Positions 7,218 through 14,742 of a DNA stretch of 18,368 nucleotides are shown here, in pieces (position 1 is the first letter of the stretch; each line of letters opens with the position of its first letter). The notes beneath the pieces are model-generated. The model made no database searches, had not been told where the DNA came from, and saw nothing but the letters and a program-made list of their open reading frames with translations. The position numbers were made by a program, and so were the translations under genes. The DNA is from Lentisphaeria bacterium UBA1829 (GTDB lineage: Bacteria > Verrucomicrobiota > Lentisphaeria > Victivallales > UBA1829). The DNA is taken from positions 34,095 through 52,462 of the forward strand of contig DDJH01000127.1 of NCBI GenBank assembly GCA_002338895.1. The letters run 5' to 3'.

Positions 7218-8252
7218 ATGGAAGAAAACAAGACAATCAAAATGCCGGTTCCGGGCAGTCTGGTGATCAGCTCCTCCCCGCACCTGCATGAAAAATCGAC
7301 CATATCGGGGATCATGCTCCGCGTGCTGCTGTGCCTGCTGCCGGCGGTGCTGGCGGCAATCTGGTTTTTCGGACTTCCCGCACTCAAGGTGATGGTCCTC
7401 TGCATGGCATTCTGCATGATCTTCGAATACCTGTGGTGCCGGATGATGAAGACGAGGAACACCATCTGGGATTACAGTGCGGCTGTGACCGGACTGATCC
7501 TCGCGCTGAATCTGCCGTCGCATGCCCAGTGGTGGCTCTGCGCGGTGGGATCGTTCGTCGCGATCATCGTGGCGAAGGAGGTGTTCGGCGGACTGGGACA
7601 GAATCCGTTCAACCCGGCGGCGGTCGGCCGCGTGGCCCTGCTGATCGGATTCACCGGACCGATGACGACCCGCTGGGTCAACCCGACTCCTGGTGCGTTC
7701 CTCGGCGCAATCGACGCGCAGACCTGCGCAACTCCGCTGACGCTCGCAAAAACCGCAGCGGGAAATGCGGACAAGATGGCGGAGGTGCCGCTGTCGTATC
7801 TGGATTATTTCCTCGGAAATATGGGCGGGTCGCTCGGAGAGACCTCCGCTCTGGCGCTGCTGATCGGCGCGGTCGGACTGCTCGCATTCCGCCTGATTAA
7901 ATGGGAGATCCCGTTCGCAATCCTCGTCACGGTGACGGTCTTCACCTGGATCGTTCATGTGGTTTCGCCCGCGCTGACTCCGGATCCGCTGTTCCATCTG
8001 CTGACCGGCGGCGTGATGATCGGCGCGTTCTTCATGGCAACGGATATGGTGACCTCTCCGCTGACCCGTCGCGGATGTCTGATCTTCGGCGCGGGAATCG
8101 GCGTGATCACCTGCGTGATCCGGATCTGGGGCGGTTTCCCCGAAGGAATGAGTTTCGCAATCGTGATTATGAACGCGCTTGTGCCGCTGATCGACCGGCT
8201 CTGCTACAAGCGTCCGTTCGGATGGGTCCATGCCCATGGAGGTGTTCGATGA
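7218..8252 (+). CDS. rnfD: Rnf complex membrane subunit RnfD
   Basis: RnfD is a polytopic inner-membrane subunit homologous to NqrB that carries a covalently bound FMN and lines the ion path. The 344-residue protein shows about ten hydrophobic helices. Recognisable family segments are GQNPFNPAAVGR (127-138), CATPLT (170-175, with Thr172 the expected FMN attachment residue), GSLGETSA (204-211) and FFMATDMVTSP (271-281). Family members usually have Ser-Gly-Ala-Thr or similar at the flavin site; here the residues before Ala-Thr are Thr-Cys. The gene starts 14 bases after rnfC behind a modest AAAGAG, and its stop overlaps the rnfG start as ATGA. Confidence 0.95.
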   Translation: MEENKTIKMPVPGSLVISSSPHLHEKSTISGIMLRVLLCLLPAVLAAIWFFGLPALKVMVLCMAFCMIFEYLWCRMMKTRNTIWDYSAAVTGLILALNLPSHAQWWLCAVGSFVAIIVAKEVFGGLGQNPFNPAAVGRVALLIGFTGPMTTRWVNPTPGAFLGAIDAQTCATPLTLAKTAAGNADKMAEVPLSYLDYFLGNMGGSLGETSALALLIGAVGLLAFRLIKWEIPFAILVTVTVFTWIVHVVSPALTPDPLFHLLTGGVMIGAFFMATDMVTSPLTRRGCLIFGAGIGVITCVIRIWGGFPEGMSFAIVIMNALVPLIDRLCYKRPFGWVHAHGGVR

Positions 8253-8941
8253 GCGCGCCGAAAAAAATCAATATTCTTTATCTCGGAATCTTCCTCTGCG
8301 TGATCTGCGCCGTGGCAACCGCGGTCATGGCGATCGTTTCCCGGGCGACCGCGGAACCGATCGCAGCGGCAAAGGAACGGAAGGTCTTCAACGGACTGAA
8401 AACCGTCCTGCCGGAATTCAACAACGAACTGGTGAAAACCCGGCTGACCGTCAAGAGCGCTTCCGGGGCGCCGGTGAATTTCTATACGGCTGAAATGAAC
8501 GGAAAAATCGTCGGCTACGCGGCGCAGGCCAAGGTCGGAAACGGATATGGAGGAACAGTCGAAGGACTGGTCGGATTCTCTCCCGACGGGAAGATCACCA
8601 ATTACATCATCTCCTCCCATAACGAGACCCCCGGTCTCGGAACCCGGGCAACCAACCGCACCGAAACCAGAACCATCTTCAATTTCTGGAAAAAGGATTC
8701 CAGCGGAAAACTCCCGGCCAATCCGATTCTCGATCAGTATATCGGCCATTCCGCCGCTTCCGGCGATGCGTGGAAGACCCATCCGTGGAAACTGCGCAAG
8801 GACGGAGGGGACGCCGATCATGTGACCGGCGCAACCATCAGCTCCAACGCCGTCTGCGCAATCGCATGGGAGGCCGCCTCGGCTTTTGAAAAGAACAAGG
8901 CCGCGATCAAGGCCGCGGCTTCGAAGAACGGAGGAAAATAA
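8249..8941 (+). CDS. rnfG: Rnf complex periplasmic flavoprotein subunit RnfG
   Basis: RnfG (homologous to NqrC) is anchored by one N-terminal helix (about 8-30) and places an FMN-carrying domain in the periplasm. The 230-residue protein has the family motif HNETPGLG (124-131) and the flavinylation motif TGATISS (193-199), with Thr196 the expected FMN phosphoester site. No ApbE flavin transferase is encoded in the window, so that enzyme must be elsewhere. The C-terminus is a Lys/Ala-rich tail. The ATG at 8249 overlaps the rnfD stop as ATGA; longer in-frame extensions upstream overlap rnfD and carry no family sequence. rnfE begins 2 bases after the stop. Confidence 0.95.
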   Translation: MSAPKKINILYLGIFLCVICAVATAVMAIVSRATAEPIAAAKERKVFNGLKTVLPEFNNELVKTRLTVKSASGAPVNFYTAEMNGKIVGYAAQAKVGNGYGGTVEGLVGFSPDGKITNYIISSHNETPGLGTRATNRTETRTIFNFWKKDSSGKLPANPILDQYIGHSAASGDAWKTHPWKLRKDGGDADHVTGATISSNAVCAIAWEAASAFEKNKAAIKAAASKNGGK

Positions 8942-8943
8942 TC

Positions 8944-9615
8944 ATGCTGAACGATTTTCTAAAAGGAGTCTGGAAAGAGAATCCGGTGCTCGTGCTGATG
9001 CTCGGCATGTGCCCGACCCTCGCAACAACCTCCAACGCCCCCAACGCGCTGGGAATGGGGCTGGCCACGACATTCGTGCTCGCATGCAGCAATATGGTCA
9101 TCTCGCTGATCCGCAATATCGTTCCGGCGAAGATCCGCATCCCCTGCTACATTGTCGTGATCGCAACGTTCGTTACGGTGGTGGATATGCTGATGCAGGC
9201 GTATGCGCCGGCGGCAATCTATGATGCGCTCGGAATCTTCATCCCGCTGATCGTGGTGAACTGCATCGTGCTCGGACGGGCCGAGGCGTTCGCTTCCAAA
9301 CACAATGTGTTCCGTTCACTGCTGGACGGTCTCGGAATGGGGGTCGGTTTCACGCTGGCGCTGGTGATGCTCGGGCTCGCCCGCGAATTCTGCGCCGGAG
9401 GAACCCTCTTCGGAATCAAGGTCATCACACCGTGGACGATCGACTTCTCGCTGATGGGAATGGCGCCCGGCGGATTCCTGATGCTCGGGTTCTTCCTCGC
9501 TCTGATGAACGTCTACAACAGACGCCAGGCAGAGAAAAAAGGCGGAAAGTGCGAGCCGCCGCTCGAGATGGACTGCCGGCACTGCGGCATCTGCAAGATC
9601 GAAAAGGAGAACTGA
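8944..9615 (+). CDS. rnfE: Rnf complex membrane subunit RnfE, with a four-cysteine C-terminal tail
   Basis: RnfE is the second six-helix core subunit, homologous to RnfA and NqrD. The 223-residue protein carries LGMCPTLA with Cys23 and VVNCIVLGRAEAF with Cys107, which with the RnfA cysteines would hold the membrane [2Fe-2S] cluster. After the last helix (to about residue 191) there is a hydrophilic tail with Cys203, Cys211, Cys214 and Cys217 (C-x7-C-x2-C-x2-C) ending in charged residues. This looks able to bind a metal or an Fe-S cluster and is longer than the short tails of gammaproteobacterial RnfE. It is the last rnf gene; a GC-rich hairpin follows 8 bases after the stop. Confidence 0.95.
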   Translation: MLNDFLKGVWKENPVLVLMLGMCPTLATTSNAPNALGMGLATTFVLACSNMVISLIRNIVPAKIRIPCYIVVIATFVTVVDMLMQAYAPAAIYDALGIFIPLIVVNCIVLGRAEAFASKHNVFRSLLDGLGMGVGFTLALVMLGLAREFCAGGTLFGIKVITPWTIDFSLMGMAPGGFLMLGFFLALMNVYNRRQAEKKGGKCEPPLEMDCRHCGICKIEKEN

Positions 9616-9622
9616 CCGCACT

Positions 9623-9651
9623 CGGGGAGGGGGAGCGGTTTCCTCTCCCCG
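9623..9651 (+). other. GC-rich hairpin between rnfE and the hydrolase lipoprotein gene
   Basis: CGGGGAGGGG (9623-9632) pairs with CCTCTCCCCG (9642-9651) over 10 bases with one G-U wobble, around a 9-base loop. No T tract follows (the next bases are A/G-rich), so full intrinsic termination is unlikely. It may stabilise the 3' end of the rnf message or reduce read-through into the next gene. Confidence 0.5.
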
Positions 9652-9676
9652 GAAGAACGAAAAAAGGATGGTGTGC

Positions 9677-11554
9677 ATGAGACGGTGTTGCTGGACAGTC
9701 GCGGCAATGGGTCTGATGGCGGCGGTCGGCTGCGGGTGTCTTTCCTCTTCCTCGATCCGGGCGGTGGAGGCAACCGAGGAGCAGAGGCGGGCATATTACA
9801 ATGTCTCGGGAGCCGCAGTGCAGGGACTGCCGTTCGATTCGCGGAACTATCTGCAGACCAATCTGCTGACCGGAATGTTCCGGGAGGCGCCGGAGCAGCT
9901 CGTGCACCGGCTCGAAAGGGAGATGGAACAGGAACCATCTCCTTTTCTTTTGAACGTGCTGGCGGATGTGTGCTATGCGCGTGCCCAGGAGGAGGGGGAT
10001 CCGGATGCGGCAAATCCCTATTATCTGTCGGCGGCGCTGGGGTATTACCGGCTGCTGTTTGATCCGTCGCTGCGGGAGGTCTCCCGCTCCCGTTTCGATC
10101 CGGTGGCGCTGCGCGCCGTGATGCGCTGCAATGTGGCGGCTGGAATGGTCTTCGATTATCTGGAACGCCATGGCCTGCTGGAACGGAAGGCGTTCTCTCT
10201 GCCGATGGCGGACGGAAGAAGGGTGGTGTTTCCGGAGTCGCTGCAATGGAAGAGTGTGTCGCTGCCGAAGGAGTCGATCCGCAAATACCGTCTGTGCGCC
10301 GATTTCCGGACCGAGAATCTTCAGCATTTCTCCTGCGAGTTCGGAATCGGGATCCCGCTGTTTGCGGAGGTCGTTTTCCCGGCGGAAAAAGAGAACGCTC
10401 TGAAATTCCCGGACGGAGTCGTCGTTCCGCTGACCGGCGTACTCTCGTTTTCCCGGAACGGCCGCGAAATCCAGGGCCGCTTCCAGCTGTTCGACGCAGG
10501 AAAGACAGACTCCTGCACCATTCAGGGGGAATCCGTTCCCCTGATGCGCGATTTCTCCACCCCGATCGCCTGTTCCCTGAATGCCCGGAAAGAACCTTCC
10601 GTTCTGTGGAACACTCTGCATCCCGATCAGGATTCGGGCGGTCTCTATACCATGATGCCGTATGATCCGGAGAAGATCCCGCTGGTTTTCGTGCACGGAC
10701 TGATGTCCAGTCCGCGGACCTGGATTCAGCTGGTGAACACGCTGATGAACGATCCGGAGATCCGCCGGAACTACCAGTTCTGGTTCTATGCGTACTCCAG
10801 CGGAAATCCGGTGCTGGTTTCCGCCCGGAAGATGCGCGACGCCCTCGACAGGACCGCAGAACAGTATGGAGATCATCCGCGGTTTCATGACATGGTGGTC
10901 GTCGGACACAGCATGGGGGGACTCCTCTCCAAAACCCTGATTATGGATACCGGCGACACGCTGCTCGACCGCACGCTGGACCGTCCCTGGAAAGAGGTGA
11001 AAACCGGACTGGATGCGGAGGAGGTGCGCTCCCTGGAGGAGCTCGGAATTCTGAAACGGCGGAACTATGTGGCGCGGATGGTCTTTCTCGCAGTTCCCCA
11101 TCGCGGATCCGAACTGGCGGAATGGGGAATCGCCCACTTTGCCGCATCCCTCGTCACCTTGCCGGTCCGGATGGTGGAACAGGTGCAGCGGATCGCCGCA
11201 AAAGTCCTCCCGAACGGAGCCGAACGTGAAAAGATGCGGAAACTGTACACCGGATTCGATGATCTCAGTCCGGAAAATCCGACCCTGAAACTGCTCGCGG
11301 AGACCCCGCTGGCGCCGGAGGTGCCCTGCCATTCCGTGATCGGAAACAACAGAGAACCCGGCGTGCCGGACGGATCGGACGGCGTCGTCACCTACGAAAG
11401 CTCCCATCTGGACAATGTGGAGAGCGAACGGATCGTCAAAAGCGGTCACAGCGTTCAGGAAAGTCCGGAGTGCGCCCGTGAACTGGTCCGGATTTTGCGT
11501 CTGCATCTCAGACGGACCGCCAAAAACTCCGCCTCCGGACTTGAAAAAACGTAA
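9677..11554 (+). CDS. Alpha/beta-hydrolase lipoprotein (lipase/PGAP1-like)
   Basis: The 625-residue protein has an Arg-Arg start, a short hydrophobic stretch and Cys19 in AAVGC, a slightly imperfect lipobox, so it is probably a lipoprotein. Residues about 35-330 form a large N-terminal region with a possible helical-repeat segment (70-165) that I do not recognise. The C-terminal half is an alpha/beta hydrolase: FVHGLMSS (338-345) gives the oxyanion region and GHSMGG (410-415) the nucleophile Ser412. SDGVV with Asp568 and SGHSVQ with His591 complete a plausible triad. The pattern resembles PGAP1-like esterases and lipases, so an ester or lipid substrate in the envelope is likely but not proven. 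The ATG at 9677 is preferred over the one at 9668 because AAAAAGGA then lies at proper distance. It sits 61 bases behind rnfE and may partly share its transcript. Confidence 0.85.
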   Translation: MRRCCWTVAAMGLMAAVGCGCLSSSSIRAVEATEEQRRAYYNVSGAAVQGLPFDSRNYLQTNLLTGMFREAPEQLVHRLEREMEQEPSPFLLNVLADVCYARAQEEGDPDAANPYYLSAALGYYRLLFDPSLREVSRSRFDPVALRAVMRCNVAAGMVFDYLERHGLLERKAFSLPMADGRRVVFPESLQWKSVSLPKESIRKYRLCADFRTENLQHFSCEFGIGIPLFAEVVFPAEKENALKFPDGVVVPLTGVLSFSRNGREIQGRFQLFDAGKTDSCTIQGESVPLMRDFSTPIACSLNARKEPSVLWNTLHPDQDSGGLYTMMPYDPEKIPLVFVHGLMSSPRTWIQLVNTLMNDPEIRRNYQFWFYAYSSGNPVLVSARKMRDALDRTAEQYGDHPRFHDMVVVGHSMGGLLSKTLIMDTGDTLLDRTLDRPWKEVKTGLDAEEVRSLEELGILKRRNYVARMVFLAVPHRGSELAEWGIAHFAASLVTLPVRMVEQVQRIAAKVLPNGAEREKMRKLYTGFDDLSPENPTLKLLAETPLAPEVPCHSVIGNNREPGVPDGSDGVVTYESSHLDNVESERIVKSGHSVQESPECARELVRILRLHLRRTAKNSASGLEKT

Positions 11555-11568
11555 AAAACGAGTATCTT
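11541..11568 (+). promoter_or_regulatory. Predicted promoter ahead of the coiled-coil gene and folD
   Basis: TTGAAA (11541-11546, 5 of 6) and TATCTT (11563-11568, 4 of 6) are separated by 16 bases. The -35 lies in the last codons of the hydrolase gene. Transcription from about 11575 would begin just before the GGAAGG ribosome-binding site of the next gene. Confidence 0.5.
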
Positions 11569-11597
11569 TCTGAAACTAACGGAAGGTTGACGACGCT

Positions 11598-11960
11598 ATG
11601 AAACATCTTTTCCTCTTTGCAGTATTCTCCGCTCTGTTTCCGCTGTTTCTGCATGCGGCCGATCCCAATCCGGAGCAGGACCCCGTTCTCCTGAAGGCAA
11701 AACTGGCCATCCTGGAGGCCGACCGGGCTAAAACGATGAACGAACTGACGGATCTGCGCATGAAACATATCCGGTCCGATAAGAATCTGAAACGGATGCA
11801 CGATAATATCATGGTGCTCCATCGGAACCTCGCTCTGGCTCTCGACAGCAAAAAAGATGTCCGCGACCTGAACGACAAACTGATTCGGCTGGATTCGGAA
11901 ATCCGCTCTGCGCGGACAGTCTTCAATCAAACGACGGCAACCCAAGCGGAGAAGAAATAA
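11598..11960 (+). CDS. Small secreted coiled-coil protein, function unknown
   Basis: I do not recognise this 120-residue protein. It begins with a typical Sec signal peptide (Lys-His start, hydrophobic core to about residue 19, AxA-like site HAA at 19-21), so it should be exported to the periplasm. The mature part, from about residue 30 to 107, is a charged helix rich in Leu, Lys, Asp and Arg at heptad-like spacing, which suggests a coiled coil. The tail is Thr/Gln/Lys-rich. There are no cysteines and no catalytic motif. GGAAGG lies 11 bases before the ATG. Its stop codon shares one base with the folD start (TAATG), so the two are translated from one message, although nothing suggests a shared function. 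Confidence 0.75.
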   Translation: MKHLFLFAVFSALFPLFLHAADPNPEQDPVLLKAKLAILEADRAKTMNELTDLRMKHIRSDKNLKRMHDNIMVLHRNLALALDSKKDVRDLNDKLIRLDSEIRSARTVFNQTTATQAEKK

Positions 11961-12838
11961 TGGCTGTAATCATCGATGGAAAAGCCGTGGCGGCCGCGGT
12001 CAACGCGGAAAACGCACGGATCTGCGCCGAACTGACAGAACGATACAAGATGCGTCCGGGACTCGCCGTGGTGCTCGTCGGAGACAACCCCGCATCCCAG
12101 GTCTATGTGGCTTCCAAAGTGAAAAAATGCGAGGAACTGGGTATCTATTCGGAAAAAATCGTCCTGCCGAAGGAGACCGCGCAGGAGGCTCTTCTGGAGG
12201 TGATCGACCGCCTGAACCGCGATCCCAGAATTCATGGAATCCTTGTCCAGTCCCCTCCGCCGCCCCAGATCGACGAGGAGAAGATCATTCTCGCCATCGA
12301 TCCGAAAAAAGATGTGGACTGCTTCCATCCGTTCAACACCGGCCGTCTGCTTCAGGGGGATCTGACCGGAAATCTGCCCTGCACGCCCTATGGCGTGATG
12401 AAACTGCTCGAACATTACGGAATTCCGACCGCAGGGAAAAAAGCTGTCGTGCTCGGACGATCCAATATCGTCGGAAAGCCGATGATGTGTCTGCTCTCCG
12501 CAAAAGGGGTGGATGCGACTGTGACGCTCTGTCATTCGCGGACTCAGAATCTCGCCGATGAACTGCGCCGGGCGGATATCCTGGTGGCCGCAATCGGAAA
12601 ACCGGAATTCGTCCGGGGGGACATGATCCGGGATGGCGCGGTGGTGATCGATGTCGGCATCAACCGCATTCCGGATCCTTCGAAGCCGAAAGGATACCGC
12701 ATCGTCGGAGACGTCGCGTTCGGCGAGGTGGAGCCGAAGGCCGCCGCCATCACTCCGGTCCCCGGCGGCGTCGGACCAATGACCATCGCCATGCTGATGC
12801 GCAACACGGTCCGCAGCATGGAACGGATCCTCGGCTGA
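11960..12838 (+). CDS. folD: Bifunctional methylenetetrahydrofolate dehydrogenase/methenyltetrahydrofolate cyclohydrolase FolD
   Basis: FolD oxidises 5,10-methylene-THF with NADP and hydrolyses the methenyl product to 10-formyl-THF in the cytoplasm. The 292-residue protein matches the family in length. It has the catalytic Tyr49-xxx-Lys53 pair in YVASKVKKC, the conserved Asp120 in KKDVDCFHP, the NADP loop GRSNIVGKP (166-174) and the C-terminal signature [10 protein letters not shown] (266-275). The usual QLPLP segment reads QSPPPP (97-102); the active-site Gln97 is kept but the two leucines are replaced by Ser and Pro. The start at 11960 follows GGAGAAG and overlaps the upstream stop by one base. 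A hairpin with a short T run follows, so it ends its operon. Confidence 0.96.
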   Translation: MAVIIDGKAVAAAVNAENARICAELTERYKMRPGLAVVLVGDNPASQVYVASKVKKCEELGIYSEKIVLPKETAQEALLEVIDRLNRDPRIHGILVQSPPPPQIDEEKIILAIDPKKDVDCFHPFNTGRLLQGDLTGNLPCTPYGVMKLLEHYGIPTAGKKAVVLGRSNIVGKPMMCLLSAKGVDATVTLCHSRTQNLADELRRADILVAAIGKPEFVRGDMIRDGAVVIDVGINRIPDPSKPKGYRIVGDVAFGEVEPKAAAITPVPGGVGPMTIAMLMRNTVRSMERILG

Positions 12839-12847
12839 AGTTGAAAT

Positions 12848-12890
12848 GTTTCCCCCGCTTCGGAACCGGCGGGAGAAACGGAAAGTTTTT
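12848..12890 (+). terminator. Probable intrinsic terminator after folD
   Basis: GTTTCCCCCGC (12848-12858) pairs with GCGGGAGAAAC (12869-12879) over 11 positions with one C-A mismatch, loop of 10 bases. TTTTT follows at 12886-12890 after six bases. A second small hairpin (CGGAAA with TTTCCG, 12879-12893) overlaps it. The short and displaced T run makes this weaker than the 4089 terminator. Confidence 0.6.
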
Positions 12891-12912
12891 CCGAAAAAAC
12901 CGGTCCGCAAAT

Positions 12913-12947
12913 TTGAAAAAAACGGATTCGTGAAATACAGTTACAAT
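12913..12947 (+). promoter_or_regulatory. Predicted promoter of the SpoIIE phosphatase/envelope operon
   Basis: TTGAAA (12913-12918) is followed after 17 bases by TACAGT (12936-12941). A better -10 match, TACAAT, sits at 12942-12947 but at a spacing of 23. Either would start transcription about 30 bases ahead of the next gene, right after the folD terminator. Confidence 0.45.
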
Positions 12948-12979
12948 CGGTTTCATAATCATTTAAAGGGCATTTTATC

Positions 12980-14407
12980 TTGAGCACAATGATTTTCAGT
13001 TTCGCAATCCTGATCGGCATCATCGTGATCCTGGTTGTCTACTGCACCCATATGCGGATCCGGATCATGGTCCTGCGAAACAAACTGGCGGACTCCTTTC
13101 ACAAACGCGCCGAAACAACGCGCTTCATGGATATCTTCGCCCAGAATATCCGGACAACCGACGAAATCGAAAACTGGATGAACACGACGGCCCGCTATGT
13201 CGGAGACCTGGTCGAGGCGCAGTCGGTCTGCGTCTTCTCCCTGGAAGGGGAGTATCTGCGCGCCGTGGGGGTGTTCGGCGCATTTCCCCCGCTGAGCAAC
13301 CGAAGGGCCGGCGATTATGTGCTGACCAAGTCGAAATATGTGCTCGAAACGTTGAAGCGCGACCGCTTCCGGCTCGGAGAAGGATTCATCGGAGAGATCG
13401 CGGAAAAACGGGAGGATGTCTATCTGCCCGATCCGTCCACGGATCCCCGGGTCAGCGATTTCATCAACTCCGTCGTGCCGATTCACACGCTGATGGCGGT
13501 GCCGCTGGTCAACGAAGGACAGGTCTCCGGCGTGATCTGCGCCGTCAACAGCAAGCGGATGGACCGCCCGTTCACAACCGAACAGTTCGGCCGGTTCAAA
13601 TTCATCGCCTCCCAGGTGGTGCTCGCTCAGAACATCGTTCAGGTGTATTCCAATCTCAGCGAACAGCAGAGGATCAATCAGGAACTGGCGTTCGCCCGGA
13701 ATCTGCAGCTCTCCCTCATGCCGAAGAAATTCCCGATGTGGGGAAGGTTTATCATTCATGCTTTCACCCGCGCGTCCAAGGAGGTCAGCGGCGACTTCTA
13801 CGACTTCGTGCAGATTGACGACAACCGTCTGCTTGTGGTGATCGGCGACGCGTGCGGAAAAGGAATTCCCGCCTGTATGATCATGTCCATGACACGTTCG
13901 TTCATCCGTTCCAATATCGGGCACTTCACCTCGCTGAAGGATCTGCTCCGGGAACTGAACGAGAATCTCTACCGGGATACGGTGGATGAACGGTATATCA
14001 CGCTCGGATGCTGTCTGATCAACAAGAAGGAGTCCACGGTCGAATATGCGCGGGCGGGGCACACGCCCCTGCTGCTGTACCTGCGCGAACATACCCGCTC
14101 CATCAATCCCGACGGCGCCGCGCTGGGGCTGCTCCCCGGTGAACTCTCCGAATTCGATACCATCTGCACGGAGATCACTCCCCAGACCACCATGCTGATG
14201 TTCACCGACGGAATCAATGAAACCACCAATGAACAGGATGAATTCTACGGAATTCCCCGTCTGACCGAAATCTACAAGGAAAGCTGCGCCCGGGGAGACT
14301 CCCTCGAAGGAACCATCGATACCATTATGAAGTCGGTCGATAAATTCTCCGAGGTCCACAAGGAGCAGGAGGACGATCAGACCATGGTGCTGATCAAACA
14401 TATTTAG
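12980..14407 (+). CDS. Membrane-anchored GAF-domain PP2C (SpoIIE/RsbU-type) serine phosphatase
   Basis: The 475-residue protein has one N-terminal membrane helix (about 5-22), a cytoplasmic GAF-like sensor domain (about 45-225), a short linker helix and a SpoIIE-type PP2C domain (about 232-475). The metal-binding aspartates of this family are visible: Asp272 in SGDFYDF, Asp290 in IGDACGKG, Asp410 in FTDGINE and Asp465/466 in EDDQT. Known relatives dephosphorylate anti-anti-sigma factors in partner-switching pathways; no RsbV- or RsbW-like partner is in the window, so its target is unknown. The start is a TTG at 12980: AAAGGG lies 9 bases before it, whereas the ATG at 12989 would be 18 bases away. 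It opens a run of at least six same-strand genes, including hldD and rlmN. Confidence 0.9.
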   Translation: MSTMIFSFAILIGIIVILVVYCTHMRIRIMVLRNKLADSFHKRAETTRFMDIFAQNIRTTDEIENWMNTTARYVGDLVEAQSVCVFSLEGEYLRAVGVFGAFPPLSNRRAGDYVLTKSKYVLETLKRDRFRLGEGFIGEIAEKREDVYLPDPSTDPRVSDFINSVVPIHTLMAVPLVNEGQVSGVICAVNSKRMDRPFTTEQFGRFKFIASQVVLAQNIVQVYSNLSEQQRINQELAFARNLQLSLMPKKFPMWGRFIIHAFTRASKEVSGDFYDFVQIDDNRLLVVIGDACGKGIPACMIMSMTRSFIRSNIGHFTSLKDLLRELNENLYRDTVDERYITLGCCLINKKESTVEYARAGHTPLLLYLREHTRSINPDGAALGLLPGELSEFDTICTEITPQTTMLMFTDGINETTNEQDEFYGIPRLTEIYKESCARGDSLEGTIDTIMKSVDKFSEVHKEQEDDQTMVLIKHI

Positions 14408-14439
14408 AGAAGAATGCGGAACCGGGAGGGTGCGTGATC

Positions 14440-14739
14440 ATGTTGAAACATTGCCGCTGGATTCTGTTTTTCCCCGTCCTGCTGCTTCTGGCCGGATGCG
14501 CTTCAACGGACGAGGCAAAAAAAGCAAAGCCGGACGGGAAAAAAACGGAAAAAACCAAGGCCGAAAGTTCCTGGGAGAAATTCCTGGCAAAACAGAAGGA
14601 TGAAGAGAAGCGTTTTCACCGGATGGATTCCAGACAGATGGACAACTTCCAGGTTTATCCGTGGCGCGAAGGCGAACGGAGAAGTCAAGAACTGTACGAA
14701 AATCGAGACAAATCTGTCTTTACAAACGGATGGTGGTGA
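14440..14739 (+). CDS. Small lipoprotein, function unknown
   Basis: The 99-residue protein has a textbook lipoprotein signal: positively charged start, hydrophobic core and LLAGC with Cys20 as the lipidated residue. The next 25 residues are Lys-rich and low in complexity. The C-terminal half is charged and ends in SVFTNGWW, with aromatic residues that may form a small conserved motif (VYPW, SQELYENRDKSVF). I do not recognise the family. The ATG at 14440 fits GGGAGGG 9 bases upstream better than the GTG at 14434. It lies 32 bases after the phosphatase gene and 3 bases before hldD, so it is probably co-expressed with envelope-related genes. Confidence 0.8.
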   Translation: MLKHCRWILFFPVLLLLAGCASTDEAKKAKPDGKKTEKTKAESSWEKFLAKQKDEEKRFHRMDSRQMDNFQVYPWREGERRSQELYENRDKSVFTNGWW

Positions 14740-14742
14740 ACT

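Noticed and set aside
4411..9615. Na+-NQR instead of Rnf
   Set aside because: RnfB and RnfC types with multiple ferredoxin motifs are present, and no NqrA or NqrF reading frame is; the set and order match Rnf.
9425..11506. A 693-codon minus-strand open frame
   Set aside because: It is antisense to rnfE and the alpha/beta-hydrolase gene, whose catalytic motifs are clear; the translated product is His/Arg/Gln-rich without domain features.
12959..14401. A 480-codon minus-strand open frame
   Set aside because: It is antisense to the GAF-SpoIIE phosphatase gene, which has all its metal-binding motifs on the plus strand.
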